A stretch of DNA of 64,000 nucleotides from contig NZ_KE384381.1 of NCBI RefSeq assembly GCF_000425465.1, positions 184,929-248,928 on the forward strand. The letters run 5' to 3'. Below the pieces are notes generated by a model, which saw only the letters and a list, made by a program, of their open reading frames with translations, was not told the DNA's origin and searched no databases. Both the position numbers and the translations under genes were made by a program. How positions within the stretch are numbered: position 1 is the first letter of the stretch; every line of letters begins with the position of its first letter. The stretch is from Flavobacterium filum DSM 17961 (GTDB lineage Bacteria; Bacteroidota; Bacteroidia; Flavobacteriales; Flavobacteriaceae). Below are positions 51,877-62,700 of this stretch, in pieces.

Positions 51877-52827
51877 TTAAATATCCAACACTTCTCTTCC
51901 GTGAATTAGAACAGAAGGTTTGATCAAGACAATACATAAAACCCCGGCTACAATTATAAATTTCAGAATATTATGCAAAAGTAGGTAGTTCTCTTTTGAA
52001 GTGGATTTCCACAATTTGGCCAAAAAGAAAATCAAAATGATGAAACTGAGATAAAAGTAACTATCCATATAACCCACATCATACATTTCAATAAGTATAT
52101 AAACCGGAATCACCGTACATAAAACTAAAAATGTAATGATTTTTTTAGAAAAATTTTCACCTAAAATTACGGGAATAGTTCGATAATTTAAAACTAAATC
52201 ACCTTTAATATTTTCTAAATCTTTGATCATTTCCCGAATCAAAATCAACAAAAAAAGGAATGATGCATGTGCAAAAATGACATAGTACTTTTCATTATTC
52301 AAATTTTGAAGAATCGCATCAATTTTTTGATAATACAAAAGGATGGCAAAAAAAGGCAAAACAGCCAACAAAGCCGCTGTTACATTTCCAATAATGGGGT
52401 ATTTTTTTAGTTTATGTGAATAAAACCATATCAGAAAAATATAGACAGAAAAAAACAAAACCGCTCGCCAAGAAACCAAAAAGGCAATCAGAAAAACAAA
52501 AAAATTAAGTCCAAAATATACTTGTAGTTTCGTTTTTTGGGAAACCAAACGATCCAACATCGTTTTGTTAGGCTTGTTAATCAAGTCTTTTTGACTGTCG
52601 TAAAAACTATTGATGATGTAACCGGAGGCTATAGTAAGCGTTGATGCCAACACAATGATAAACATATTAAAATCCAATACCACGTCTAAAGCTCGCTTTT
52701 CAGCCAAAATAAAGATAGCTGACAGGTATTGAGCTATTATGATTATTGGAATATTGTACCCTCTAACCACAGAAAATAAACTGATGATTTTCATCAATAT
52801 CAATTTATTTTTTCTAGATAAAGTCAT
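51877..52827 (-). CDS. UbiA-family prenyltransferase (geranylgeranylglycerol-phosphate transferase-like)
   Basis: This 316-aa integral membrane protein has eight or nine helices. The first Asp-rich motif is N-S-F-Y-D-S-Q-K-D and the second is in REMIKDLENIKGD, which bind the prenyl diphosphate through magnesium. The family in Flavobacteria is annotated as geranylgeranylglycerol-phosphate geranylgeranyltransferase; quinone or haem A side-chain transfer are alternatives. It is 21 bp from the mevalonate-kinase-like gene, so the isoprenoid supply is encoded alongside. Confidence 0.78.
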   Translation of the reverse strand: MTLSRKNKLILMKIISLFSVVRGYNIPIIIIAQYLSAIFILAEKRALDVVLDFNMFIIVLASTLTIASGYIINSFYDSQKDLINKPNKTMLDRLVSQKTKLQVYFGLNFFVFLIAFLVSWRAVLFFSVYIFLIWFYSHKLKKYPIIGNVTAALLAVLPFFAILLYYQKIDAILQNLNNEKYYVIFAHASFLFLLILIREMIKDLENIKGDLVLNYRTIPVILGENFSKKIITFLVLCTVIPVYILIEMYDVGYMDSYFYLSFIILIFFLAKLWKSTSKENYLLLHNILKFIIVAGVLCIVLIKPSVLIHGREVLDI

Positions 52828-52848
52828 ACTGAAGTGTTTAAATCAATA

Positions 52849-53787
52849 TTAAAATTGATAAACCACTTCTAATTTATAGTCTTTTAGGGAAGCTTTGGCC
52901 TTTTCTAAATCTTGAGTAAATCCTAAAATATAACCGCCACCACCGGAACCACACAATTTTAAATAATAGTCGTTGGTGTCAATCCCTTTTTGCCAAACTT
53001 GATGAAATTGTTCGGGAATCATGGGTTTAAAATTATTCAATACCACTTTAGATAACTTCTTAGTGTTACTAAAAAGCGATTTAATGTCGCCTTGTAAAAA
53101 GTTTTCTACACAAGCATCGGTATATTTTACAAATTGGTTTTTCAACATGGTACGAAAACCTTGGTCTTTCAAATTTTCCATAAAAATGTTGACCATCGGT
53201 GCTGTTTCTCCAACAATTCCGGAATCTAACAAAAATACAGCTCCTTTTCCATTGGCTACCTGAGATGGAATTCCGGTAGGCTCGATATTATCTTTGGAAT
53301 TGATTAAAATTGGCAAACTTAAATAACTGTTTAACGGATCTAAACCGGAACTTTTTCCATGGAAAAAAGATTCCATTTGAGAAAAGATATTTTTTAGTTG
53401 CAATAATTTCTCTCGGGTTAAATTCTCTAAAACCGTGATGGTATTATTGGCATATTTATCATAAATAGCAGCTACTAAAGCTCCGCTACTACCCACGCCA
53501 TATCCTTGTGGGATGGAGGAATCAAAATACATTCCTCTTTCGATATCTTGATTTAATACATCTAAATTAAACGTTACCAAATCCGGTTGTTCGGTTTGCA
53601 ATTGAGCTAGATAAACTGCAAATCGTTTTAAACTTTCGTTGGATTTTATTGCTTCCGGTGACGGATTTTCACTCACTTTCAATGCTCCGTTGTAAAAATT
53701 ATACGGAATCGAAAGCCCTTTTGAATCTTTAATGATTCCGTATTCTCCAAAAAGAAGAATTTTTGAGTAAAAAAGTGGTCCTTTCAT
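52849..53787 (-). CDS. Mevalonate kinase-like GHMP kinase
   Basis: This 312-aa GHMP-fold kinase has the N-terminal KILLFGEYGIIKD (typical of mevalonate kinases), the ATP-binding GYGVGSSGALVAA, and the C-terminal LCGSGGGGYILGF. It should phosphorylate mevalonate in the cytoplasm. Its place immediately after mevalonate diphosphate decarboxylase supports the pathway. Phosphomevalonate kinase is not in the window. Confidence 0.83.
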   Translation of the reverse strand: MKGPLFYSKILLFGEYGIIKDSKGLSIPYNFYNGALKVSENPSPEAIKSNESLKRFAVYLAQLQTEQPDLVTFNLDVLNQDIERGMYFDSSIPQGYGVGSSGALVAAIYDKYANNTITVLENLTREKLLQLKNIFSQMESFFHGKSSGLDPLNSYLSLPILINSKDNIEPTGIPSQVANGKGAVFLLDSGIVGETAPMVNIFMENLKDQGFRTMLKNQFVKYTDACVENFLQGDIKSLFSNTKKLSKVVLNNFKPMIPEQFHQVWQKGIDTNDYYLKLCGSGGGGYILGFTQDLEKAKASLKDYKLEVVYQF

Positions 53788-53817
53788 AGTAGCTCTTTTG
53801 TTATAGTGTAAAGATAA

Positions 53818-54906
53818 TTAAATATTATTAATTTGAACTGCACCATTTCCAATTTCGTCACAAATATAATGTTCGTTTTGACAATGCACAACTAATTCAT
53901 TCTTAATAAATTGCAAAACTTCTTCTCTAACGTTTTCGGGATACAACACATGCACATTTGCACCGGCATCCAATGTAAAACAAACCGGAATGGAAGTTTC
54001 CTTTCTAAATTTCCAAATTTTATTGATGATTTCCAACGTATTGGGTTTCATCAAAATAAAATACGGCATCGATGTCATCATCATGGCATGAAGGGTTAAG
54101 GCTTCACTTTCAACGAATTTGACAAATTCATGAACATCGCCATTGGATAAAATAGCTTTCATTTTAGACAAATTCTGATGAGCTTGTTCAAATCTTTTTT
54201 CGGCAAAAGGATGACCATTCATCAAATCGTGACCTAACGTGCTGGAAACTTGCTTTTCGCCTTTGTCAACTAATAAAATTGTGTCTTGATAATTTTTGAA
54301 ATTAGCATGAAGTGTTGAAAATTCAACCCCAAATAAATCTGAACTGTTTTGAGTTCCCAAATGATTTCCCCAAATGACTACTTCGCCTTTTACACTTCTG
54401 CAGGCACTACCGGAACCTAGACGAGCTAAAAATGAAGCCTTTTGATTAAAATATTCGTCCGTCATTTCAGGATTTAATTTTTTTTCTAAACTCATAAAAT
54501 TCACTGCCAACGCTGCCATTCCTGAAGCTGAAGAAGCGATTCCTGAACTGTGTGGAAAAGTATTTTGTGTATCAATCGTAAAATGATAGTCTTTTAAAAA
54601 AGGTAAATACACTTCCACTCGTTCCAAAAATTTTTGAATTTTCGGTCGGAACGATTCTTTTGGATTTCCTTCAAATAACAAATCGAAAGAAAAATGATCT
54701 GCTTTTTCAATTTTGGAAAAAGATAAACTTGTAATTGTTTTGCAATTTTTCAACGTAAAACTAATGGAAGGATTGGCCGGAATTTGATTTTCCTTTTTTC
54801 CCCAATATTTCACCAAAGCAATATTACTAGGAGCCGACCATTGAAAACTACCTTTTTCAACTGTTTGTGAATACTCTTTCGGAATAAAATCTGAAGGCGT
54901 TTGCAT
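53818..54906 (-). CDS. mvaD: Diphosphomevalonate decarboxylase
   Basis: This 362-aa enzyme converts mevalonate diphosphate to isopentenyl diphosphate. SAPSNIALVKYWGKK and the Ser-rich GIASSASGMAALA are signature segments, with a catalytic Asp in FTLDAGANVH. I start it at ATG 54906 (MQTPSDF). A longer frame from 54945 would begin upstream of the -7 promoter element CAAAGATA (TATCTTTG on minus, 54930-54923) and is therefore unlikely to be translated. The gene leads the isoprenoid cluster. Confidence 0.87.
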   Translation of the reverse strand: MQTPSDFIPKEYSQTVEKGSFQWSAPSNIALVKYWGKKENQIPANPSISFTLKNCKTITSLSFSKIEKADHFSFDLLFEGNPKESFRPKIQKFLERVEVYLPFLKDYHFTIDTQNTFPHSSGIASSASGMAALAVNFMSLEKKLNPEMTDEYFNQKASFLARLGSGSACRSVKGEVVIWGNHLGTQNSSDLFGVEFSTLHANFKNYQDTILLVDKGEKQVSSTLGHDLMNGHPFAEKRFEQAHQNLSKMKAILSNGDVHEFVKFVESEALTLHAMMMTSMPYFILMKPNTLEIINKIWKFRKETSIPVCFTLDAGANVHVLYPENVREEVLQFIKNELVVHCQNEHYICDEIGNGAVQINNI

Positions 54907-54922
54907 GCAATTTATTTTTGAG

Positions 54923-54930
54923 CAAAGATA
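54923..54930 (-). promoter_or_regulatory. -7 element of the mevalonate operon promoter
   Basis: TATCTTTG on minus fits TAnnTTTG exactly and lies 16 bp before ATG 54906. No clear -33 TTG is present, so the upstream element is weak. It decides the mvaD start. Confidence 0.6.
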
Positions 54931-54996
54931 CAGATTTTGTGTCATGCAGGCTTTTTTTGAACGCGGTTTTGTTATACTTTTGAATAAAAATTCACC

Positions 54997-55473
54997 ATGT
55001 CAAAATCTCTTAAAATTTCGGTAGCTGTTCTAATTTGTTTAGCGGTAGGTTATGGTGCCGGAATGGCTACACAATCCTCCATTGAAACGTGGTATCCTAC
55101 GTTAATTAAACCTGTGTTTAATCCACCCAATTGGTTATTTGCTCCGGTTTGGACACTTTTATATGTGATGATGGGTGTGAGTGCCGGATTAGTTTGGAGC
55201 AAAATGGAAGTTATTCCTCTTTTGGTTAAAAAAGCATTGTGGGTTTTTGCCATTCAATTGATTTTAAATGCCTTGTGGAGTTTTTTGTTTTTTGGCATGT
55301 GCAATCCTTTTTTGGCTTTCATTGAAATTTTGTTGCTTTGGTTACTAATCTTTGAAACCATTAAGCTTTTCAAACCGATTGACCCTTTGGCTAGTAAATT
55401 ATTGATCCCGTATTTACTTTGGGTAAGTTTTGCAACGCTCTTAAATGGTAGTATTTGGTGGTTGAATAGTTAA
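54997..55473 (+). CDS. tspO: TspO/MBR family protein
   Basis: This 158-aa membrane protein has five predicted helices and many tryptophans, as in TspO/translocator proteins (WYPTLIKPVFNPPNW; ...GVSAGLVW; ALWSFLFFG). It binds porphyrins and other ligands and may regulate stress responses. It is divergent from the mevalonate operon, with a -7 element TACTTTTG at 54975-54982, 14 bp before its ATG. Confidence 0.9.
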   Translation: MSKSLKISVAVLICLAVGYGAGMATQSSIETWYPTLIKPVFNPPNWLFAPVWTLLYVMMGVSAGLVWSKMEVIPLLVKKALWVFAIQLILNALWSFLFFGMCNPFLAFIEILLLWLLIFETIKLFKPIDPLASKLLIPYLLWVSFATLLNGSIWWLNS

Positions 55474-55545
55474 TAAATTAATTGTTTTCCACTAATCATA
55501 TTTGATTTTAGCCACTGATTCGCTGATTTTAAGACAAGAATATTT

Positions 55546-56130
55546 TTAAACCCCCAAAACACTATCAATTTCTTTCACTTCTCCGGATTGTAAATCGCCT
55601 AAGTTAAAATTTCCAATTCGAACGCGAACTAATCGTAGCGTGGGAAATCCAACGGCAGATGTCATCTTTCTAACTTGCCGAAATTTACCTTCGGTTAAAG
55701 TTATCGAAACCCAAGAAGTGGGTCCGTGACGCTCATCGCGTATTTTTTGAGAACGTGCAAGGAAATTTGGGTCATCAATCCATTTGGCTTGGCATTTTTT
55801 GGTTTTGTATTTAGTCCCTTTAAAACCAATTAAAACACCGTTTTGTAATTGCTCAATAGCTTCTTGAGTGATGATTCCGTCCACTTGAGCATAATATTCT
55901 TTTTCCACTTTTTTGCTTCGCACTACTTCACTCATCATTCCGTTAGTAGTAAGAATAATTAAGCCTTCAGAATCTTCATCCAAACGACCAATTGCCATGG
56001 TTCCGGGTGGAAAATCGTATAATTCTCCCAACAACTTTTTGGTTCGTTTCAGTTCATAAACAAACTGACTAAGGTAGCCGTAGGGTTTGTGGAGTAAAAA
56101 GTGGCGGTGGTTTTTCAATTTTATGAACAA
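55546..56130 (-). CDS. Pseudouridine synthase (RluE/RsuA-like), short form
   Basis: This 194-aa catalytic domain lacks the N-terminal S4 domain. The catalytic segment is GRLDEDSEGLIILTTNG with the conserved Asp. R-H-F-L-L-H-K-P-Y-G-Y-L-S-Q near the start and KVEKEYYAQVDG are typical. RluE (23S position 2457) lacks an S4 domain too and is the best guess. The start ATG overlaps nothing. Confidence 0.85.
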   Translation of the reverse strand: MFIKLKNHRHFLLHKPYGYLSQFVYELKRTKKLLGELYDFPPGTMAIGRLDEDSEGLIILTTNGMMSEVVRSKKVEKEYYAQVDGIITQEAIEQLQNGVLIGFKGTKYKTKKCQAKWIDDPNFLARSQKIRDERHGPTSWVSITLTEGKFRQVRKMTSAVGFPTLRLVRVRIGNFNLGDLQSGEVKEIDSVLGV

Positions 56131-56139
56131 ATATTACAT

Positions 56140-56168
56140 GAGATTCCTCCTACCGTCGGAATGACAAA
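56140..56168 (-). repeat. Dispersed REP-like repeat (intergenic copy)
   Basis: GAGATTCCTCCTACCGTCGG/AATGACAAA is the inverse of the copy within hemW (7688-7714), with several changes. It lies in the 219-bp gap before tRNA-Asp, just upstream of the pseudouridine synthase start. Confidence 0.6.
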
Positions 56169-56295
56169 CTAGATGGTAACTGCTATAAATCAAAAAAGCT
56201 ATCCACAAAGTGGAAAGCTTTTCATTGGTCTAACTACTAAACCAGGACTTCCTTTCGGTCGTCCAAAACAACACAACTATTTTCAATGCTTTTTT

Positions 56296-56329
56296 GGGCA
56301 AAAAAGCACTTTGTTACCAAAGTGCTTTT
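56296..56329 (-). terminator. Terminator of tRNA-Asp
   Basis: On minus: stem AAAGCACTTTG/CAAAGTGCTTT followed by TTTTTG, starting 21 bp after the tRNA 3' end. Confidence 0.87.
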
Positions 56330-56349
56330 AAAAATTTTCCCAATTTTAG

Positions 56350-56423
56350 CGGTCTGGACGGGACTCGAACCCGCGACCCCATGCGTGACAGGCATGTATT
56401 CTAACCAACTGAACTACCAAACC
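56350..56423 (-). tRNA. tRNA-Asp (anticodon GUC)
   Basis: This 74-nt tRNA on the minus strand has acceptor stem GGTTTGG/CCAGACC, discriminator G (expected for Asp), anticodon stem-loop ATGCCTGTCACGCAT with GTC, and T-arm GCGGGTTCGAGTCCCGT. CCA is not encoded. Confidence 0.96.
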
Positions 56424-56509
56424 TTCGCTTAATTGCGGTTGCAAATATACAACGTATTTCTATATCTGCAAGTGTTTTTGTTACTTTTTTTGAATATCAC
56501 ATAAAGTAG

Positions 56510-57436
56510 TTACCCAAACATTTGTTTTTCAACTAAATATGTGGTGAGTATTTTTTCAAAATTGGCTCCAACATTAACCGGAACATATTTTATTTTGTTT
56601 TGAGCACATGTCATGGCTACTTTTTTAAAATAAGCCTCCACATTTTTTTCATATACTTCTTTAATATTCTCAGCAAATAAATTGACCGTTTCACCTGATT
56701 CTACGTCAATAAATTTGCGTGGAGCATTATCAAAATCGAAATTTAATTCTCTTTTTTCATCTACTACATGAAACAAAACCACTTTATGTTTGTTGTGTTT
56801 TAAATGCTGTAAAGCGTTGAATAATTTTTCTTCTTCCCCGTTTTGAAACATATCAGTAAATAAAACAATCATTGAACGACGGTGCATTTTTTCGGCAATT
56901 AGATGTAAAAAAGTAACCGATTCGGTTGGTTTAGCCAATTTTGGATTTTCCAAAAGGTCTTCTAATTTGTTTAAAATCATACGATGGTGGCGATCACTAC
57001 CTTTTTCAGGAGCATAATATTCATAAGTGTCCGAAAAAACACTTAAGCCCACAGCATCGCGTTGTTTTTTGAGCAAATTCATCAAAACGGCTGAAGCTAA
57101 AACCGAAAAACCAATTTTACTTTCATAAAACGGCTGTCCCGATTCCAATTGAGGAAAATGCATGGAAGAAGAATTATCGATAATCAAATGACAACGTAAA
57201 TTGGTTTCTTCTTCATATCGTTTGGTATATAAACGATCGGTTTTAGCAAATAATTTCCAATCGATGTGTTTGGTGCTTTCACCTTTGTTATATACTTTAT
57301 GTTCAGCAAATTCTGCTGAAAATCCGTGAAATGGCGACTTGTGCATTCCGGAAATAAAGCCTTCCACCACTTGATTGGCTAATAATTCTAAATGCTTAAA
57401 ACCGGAAATTATTTCTTTTTGTTGTTCAATCATCAT
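56510..57436 (-). CDS. DUF58 domain protein (von Willebrand A-like)
   Basis: This 308-aa soluble protein has the DUF58 signature (HIDWKLFAKTDRLYTKRYEEE near residues 57-77) and a VWA-like fold with MIDAS-type DNSSSM near 92-97. DUF58 genes usually accompany MoxR ATPases and BatA/B proteins of aerotolerance, but none is adjacent here. Function is unknown; a chaperone role with MoxR is the usual proposal. Confidence 0.82.
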   Translation of the reverse strand: MMIEQQKEIISGFKHLELLANQVVEGFISGMHKSPFHGFSAEFAEHKVYNKGESTKHIDWKLFAKTDRLYTKRYEEETNLRCHLIIDNSSSMHFPQLESGQPFYESKIGFSVLASAVLMNLLKKQRDAVGLSVFSDTYEYYAPEKGSDRHHRMILNKLEDLLENPKLAKPTESVTFLHLIAEKMHRRSMIVLFTDMFQNGEEEKLFNALQHLKHNKHKVVLFHVVDEKRELNFDFDNAPRKFIDVESGETVNLFAENIKEVYEKNVEAYFKKVAMTCAQNKIKYVPVNVGANFEKILTTYLVEKQMFG

Positions 57437-57491
57437 CTTCCAAAGATAATTTGAAAATTTTAAAAGCGATTGAATTACATGATAATTTTAA

Positions 57492-57520
57492 CAAAAAAGG
57501 CTCAATCTTACGACTGAACC
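57492..57520 (-). terminator. Terminator after the prolyl oligopeptidase gene
   Basis: On minus: GGTTCAGTC/GATTGAGCC stem with GTAA loop (two wobble pairs), followed by TTTTTTG. Confidence 0.8.
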
Positions 57521-57549
57521 CTTAACTAAATACATTCCAACTTATTTAG

Positions 57550-59700
57550 CTATTTAACTTGAAAATCGGGATGGCCACATTGCCATAGAACAAATCCGAA
57601 TTGATGAGCAAAATCAAGATAGGTAACATTTTTATCTTCTGTAAAATGACCGTTATCATAATTTACTTTTAGCAAAGCTGGCTTTGTAGTAGCAGTATTC
57701 AATTGCATCATGGCAGCAAATTTTGCAGGTTGCCACGGAATCACTCTTGGGTCATTCCATCCGGCAACACACAAAACAGCAGGATATTTTTCTCCTTTTA
57801 TAATATGAGCCACACCATCCATTTCATATAGTGCTTTACATTCAGTTGGATCGTTAGTTGTACCAAATTCTTTGGTGTTATTTGCTCCATTAGGTGAAAA
57901 TTCCATTCGCAAAGCGTTAGAAATCCCTACATTACACACTGCTGCTGCAAATAAATCCGGTCGTTCAGTGATGGCTCTTGTTATCAATATTCCACCGGCA
58001 GAAGTACCCATACCACCCAATTTAGCAGGAGAAGTATAACCATTTTGTATAAGCCATTCACCACAACTAATAAAATCTTTCCACGTATTGGGTTTGGTTG
58101 ATTTATAACCACCCATGTACCATTCATACCCTTTTTCACCACCACCTCTCACATGTGGAATAGCAATAATTACCCCTTTAGTTGCCAAAGTGTTATACAT
58201 AAAATCAAACGAAGGTTTTGAACTCATTCCATAAGCCCCGTAAGCTTCCATCACACACACATTTTGACCATCTTTTTTGATGTCTTTTTTGTAAATAAGC
58301 GATAAAGGTATCATTACACCATCATGTCCTTTTACTTCTACTTCTTCCACTACTAATTCATCAAAAGCTTTAGGATAATTAGATGGTTTACTGAACATAC
58401 TTTGCTTAAATGTGTTTTTATCCAAATCCAAATCATAGGCTGTTGGTGCTTTATTCCAGCTTGTAATTTTGACCATTATTTCATTCTTTTTTCTATCTAC
58501 TACACTTAAAGTATAAGTACCCGATAATGGTGTTTCAATTTTCTCCACTTTTTTAGTTATCAAACTATATTTATGGAGTGAACAATTGATTCCATCACTG
58601 TAAACCACAACCAGGTAATCATTGCATTTTACAAATTCTTGCAAAGTTTCTTTTCTTTCAGGCATGATTATTTCCGCATTATCCCAATCAAGGTTTTCTA
58701 ATGAAGTAGAAATCAATTTTAAGTTTGGAGATCCTTTAGTAGATATCGCAAATACTTTCCCTTGATGAAATTCAATGGTTCCGACAAGACCATCTTTCAC
58801 CTCAGATAGCACTTTCCAAGTTAATGATTTTTTTGTTTTGCTATCGTTTAATGCGTAAAATGTTCTTAACTCATTTTGCACGGAGAATAATCCTCCAAAT
58901 ACATAATTTGGCATATCATCAGTTGCAAAAGCTACCGGAAAATCAGAAGCGTCAATAGGTAATTCCGGATTTTTTGCTTTAGAGAAAAAATCTTCACTTG
59001 GTTTAGTCAAATCTATTGATTGAAACATCGTTTTGAGGTTCATAAAAAGTTCGGGACTAGTCATATCAGATGTAGCTAATTTAGGCCACAAAAACCCTGA
59101 ATTATCCGGCATCCATTCACTAATTCCGTTATAATTGGGTTCAAATTTTTGTGGCAAAACCTTTATCTTTTCAACATCAACTATAATCAAACTTCCAATT
59201 TCTGCACCCATTTCAGCATAACCTATGCCTAAATACTTTCCGTCGAAACTGGGTTTGATTGCGGTTACAGAGAGCATTTTTCCTGTGATGAATGTAGCGG
59301 GATCAAATAACAATTCTTCGTTACCGTCTTTACCTTTTCGCATGTAAATTTTTCCAACAGATTCATTGGGTAGTGTTTTTTTATAGAAATAAATACCACC
59401 TCTGAAATAAATATCTTTATACTTTTCTTGTTGAATTAAACTTAAATCACCCCATTCTTTGGCCAAAGCCTCAATACCATTCACTTTACTAAAAACTTGG
59501 TTGGTATATTCTGCCTGATTTTTAAACCATATTTCTACTTCAGGATTTTTCATGTCTTCTATCCAACGTAAAGGATCGGGATAAGAAACCCCGTGAAAAA
59601 CATCAACCTCATTTCCTGTTTTAGTTGGAGGATAGGATTGAGAAAAACCTACTGAACTAAACAAAAAAGATATTGCAGTAAAAAAATGTATTCGTTTCAT
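57550..59700 (-). CDS. Prolyl oligopeptidase family serine peptidase, exported
   Basis: This 716-aa protein has a signal peptide (about residues 1-20), a seven-bladed propeller region (about 75-430), and a C-terminal alpha/beta hydrolase domain with nucleophile Ser567 in GGMGTSAGG, Asp in GWNDPRV and His in NGHFTED. It cleaves peptides after proline in the periplasm. Length and domain order agree with prolyl endopeptidases. Confidence 0.9.
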   Translation of the reverse strand: MKRIHFFTAISFLFSSVGFSQSYPPTKTGNEVDVFHGVSYPDPLRWIEDMKNPEVEIWFKNQAEYTNQVFSKVNGIEALAKEWGDLSLIQQEKYKDIYFRGGIYFYKKTLPNESVGKIYMRKGKDGNEELLFDPATFITGKMLSVTAIKPSFDGKYLGIGYAEMGAEIGSLIIVDVEKIKVLPQKFEPNYNGISEWMPDNSGFLWPKLATSDMTSPELFMNLKTMFQSIDLTKPSEDFFSKAKNPELPIDASDFPVAFATDDMPNYVFGGLFSVQNELRTFYALNDSKTKKSLTWKVLSEVKDGLVGTIEFHQGKVFAISTKGSPNLKLISTSLENLDWDNAEIIMPERKETLQEFVKCNDYLVVVYSDGINCSLHKYSLITKKVEKIETPLSGTYTLSVVDRKKNEIMVKITSWNKAPTAYDLDLDKNTFKQSMFSKPSNYPKAFDELVVEEVEVKGHDGVMIPLSLIYKKDIKKDGQNVCVMEAYGAYGMSSKPSFDFMYNTLATKGVIIAIPHVRGGGEKGYEWYMGGYKSTKPNTWKDFISCGEWLIQNGYTSPAKLGGMGTSAGGILITRAITERPDLFAAAVCNVGISNALRMEFSPNGANNTKEFGTTNDPTECKALYEMDGVAHIIKGEKYPAVLCVAGWNDPRVIPWQPAKFAAMMQLNTATTKPALLKVNYDNGHFTEDKNVTYLDFAHQFGFVLWQCGHPDFQVK

Positions 59701-59727
59701 GTCGTTATTGTTTTGATAATAAAGGTA

Positions 59728-62700
59728 TTATTTTTTGTCTTGATTGTTTATTCTTTCTTCTAATTGTTGAATTTTTAGTTGTAGTTTTTCAATCATCTCT
59801 TGTTGTTCTTGTACTGCTTTTACTAATGGCACCACAAATTCCGCATAGCGAAGTCCATAAAAATCTTCATTATTTTTAGGTTTATCCACACCTGAAAAAG
59901 TAAATCCGGTTTCTTGAGCTGCTTGTTCCACTTCTTGAGCGATAAATCCGGTTTGAATTTCTTGTTTTTTATCGTTTTCTGTTTCCGGTTTTCTAACTTC
60001 TGAAGGTGTTTTTAAATAAGTATGAATAACATCTAAATCCAATTGATAGGTAACCGGTTTTAATTTTGTAATAAAGGAAAGTCCAGGCACATTTTGTTGT
60101 ACATTGGTTTTAAAACGTCCGTCAGAAACATTGGTCCAATTGGCAAACCCACCGATGGAAGTTACCCCGGCATCGCCAATGCGAACTTGATTGGATGCTG
60201 TTACAGCTGATGCATCTCCAATAGCGGTTGAATTAGTAAAATTAACTGTACTGAATGCATTCGTACCTACAGCTGTATTATAATTTCCTGTTGTAATGTT
60301 TAGTCCACTATTACTGCCTAATGCTGTGTTTCTGAAACCGGATGTCGCTGAATTCATAGCTCTGTAACCTATACCGGTGTTGCTTGAAGTAGTTGAACTA
60401 TATAAAGCTTCTGAACCAAAGGCAGTATTTTGATTTCCAGTTTGATTCAAATATAATGAGCGATACCCAAGACTATTGTTGTTGTTTCCTGTTGTGTTTG
60501 TATATTGAGATTCAACACCAATTGCTATATTTGGTGTTCCTGTTGTATTTGATTGAAGTGTATTGCTACCGATTGCTAAATTTAAATTGGATGTATTACT
60601 TGCTAGAGCTCTATCCCCTATAGCTATATTTCTGTTTCCATAATCATTATTAGTTAAAGCTTGAAACCCCAATCCTATATTATGAAAACCATTAATATTA
60701 GTCTCAAGCACCTCACTTCCGAAAGCAATATTATTATAACCCATAACTGTATTGACAAGATTTAAGTTGCCTATCGCTATGTTGCCTCCGGCCATATTGA
60801 CATTTTGTAAGTTTTGATTTCCAATAGCAATGGTGTTTGCTGCAGAGTTATGATTAATCATATTTGAAGTACCTATTGCAACATTGTTAGATCCTGCCAT
60901 ACCCGGTGCTCCAAACATTGAGTTGTCTCCAATGGCTACATTTCCTGAGCCGGTTGTCCCATTGTAGAGAGCCCTATAACCAATAGCTACATTTCGATTC
61001 CCGTTGTTGTTCCTAAACATTGCTTCAAATCCCATGGCGGTATTATCTCTCCCTTGAAAATTAAAACGCATTGCATGAAAACCTACTGCCGTATTATCTT
61101 GTCCGGTGGAATTTGTATATAAAGTTCCAACACCTAAGGCTACAATATTACTACCGGTAGTATTAGAATATAAAGCTTCAACCCCGTTGGCAACATTGTA
61201 AATCCCAGTTGTATTTGAGAAAAGCGATTGATAACCATTTGCAGTATTATAATCTCCTGTTGTATTTGAGAACAAAGAATTTCTTCCAATGGAAGTGTTG
61301 TAATTTCCTATTGTATTATTTCTTAAAGAGGCAGTTCCAACGCTTGTATTGTTTATTCCCGTTGCATTATTGTTTAATGCCTCTCTACCCACCGCCGTAT
61401 TCCAACTTCCGGTTGTGTTTAATCTCAAAGCGGTATTACCTACTGCTGTATTATCCTGACCTGTTGTGTTTGTAAATAATGCTGCAACGCCAAAAGCAGA
61501 ATTATTACTTCCTGTTGTATTAGAAAACAAAGCATCTACACCGTTGGCTACATTATAAATTCCAGTTGTGTTACTTTGTAACGACTGAAAACCTGTAGCA
61601 GTATTATAGTCGGCAGTATTATTTGTTAATGCATTTTGACCAATTGCAGTATTGTTTGAACCTGAAATTCCAAAACGCAAGGCACTATTCCCAATCGCTA
61701 CATTAAAATTCCCATTAGTATTTGATCTATAGGCGTCTGTTCCTACAACGGTATTGTTAACTCCATTTGTATTTGCCTCCATACTTCCTGCACCAATGCT
61801 TACGTTGTAATTACCTATTGTATTATTAAACAATGCATTTACCCCAACAGCTGTGTTTGCCAATCCTAAAGTATTATTTCTCAAAGAAGTTGCACCTAAT
61901 GCTGTGTTAAATTCTCCCGTGGTATTTAGAAATAATGAATAATAACCTACGGCAGTATTATTACCTCCGGTTGTGTTTGAAGCTAATGCTTGTCTTCCCA
62001 TAGCAGTATTAAAACTTCCGGTTGTGTTTGAAATCATGGCATTTGAACCAAATGAACAATTTTCATTTCCAGTGGTATTAAATCGTAGAGAATTATTTCC
62101 AAAAGCAGAATTTAAAAATCCTGTAGTATTAGCAGCTATAGCATCATTCCCTACTGCTGTATTTCTGTAGCCGGTTGTATTTAAAAATAAAGCATAGGCT
62201 CCAATAGCTACATTTACACTTCCAGTGGTATTTGCATTTAATGAGTTGTGTCCTATTGCTGTATTAAATTGACCTGTTGAATTGTTTAAAAACGAAAAGG
62301 TTCCCATAGCCAAATTGTTAGTTGAAATTCGACCAGAGATTTGATTATTTCTTCTAAACACTAAGTCATTATCGTCGGTTGTACCCATAAAATTCACAGC
62401 AGGATTAGTTCCAGCATTTCCCATCAACTTCCAACCGTCTTTACTCCCATTTCCGATAGGCAACCATGAAGTTGTCGCATTATCCCAATGGTAAAACCCT
62501 GGTTCGTTACTGCCAGAAGTGGTGGTTAAATAAACCAACATACTTTGCTGAGAAGCCGTTGGATTAGTAGCCGGAAATGTATCAACTTTAGGAATAATCA
62601 AACCATCCGTATTAGTTGGTGTGGCTTGATTGGAGGAACGAATTTCCAATTGTGCCTGTGGAGTAGTTGTATTAATACCTACTTGAGCCACTATAGGTAA

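Noticed and set aside
54907..54945. Longer mvaD start at 54945
   Set aside because: This ATG lies upstream of the -7 promoter element, so it would not be in the transcript.
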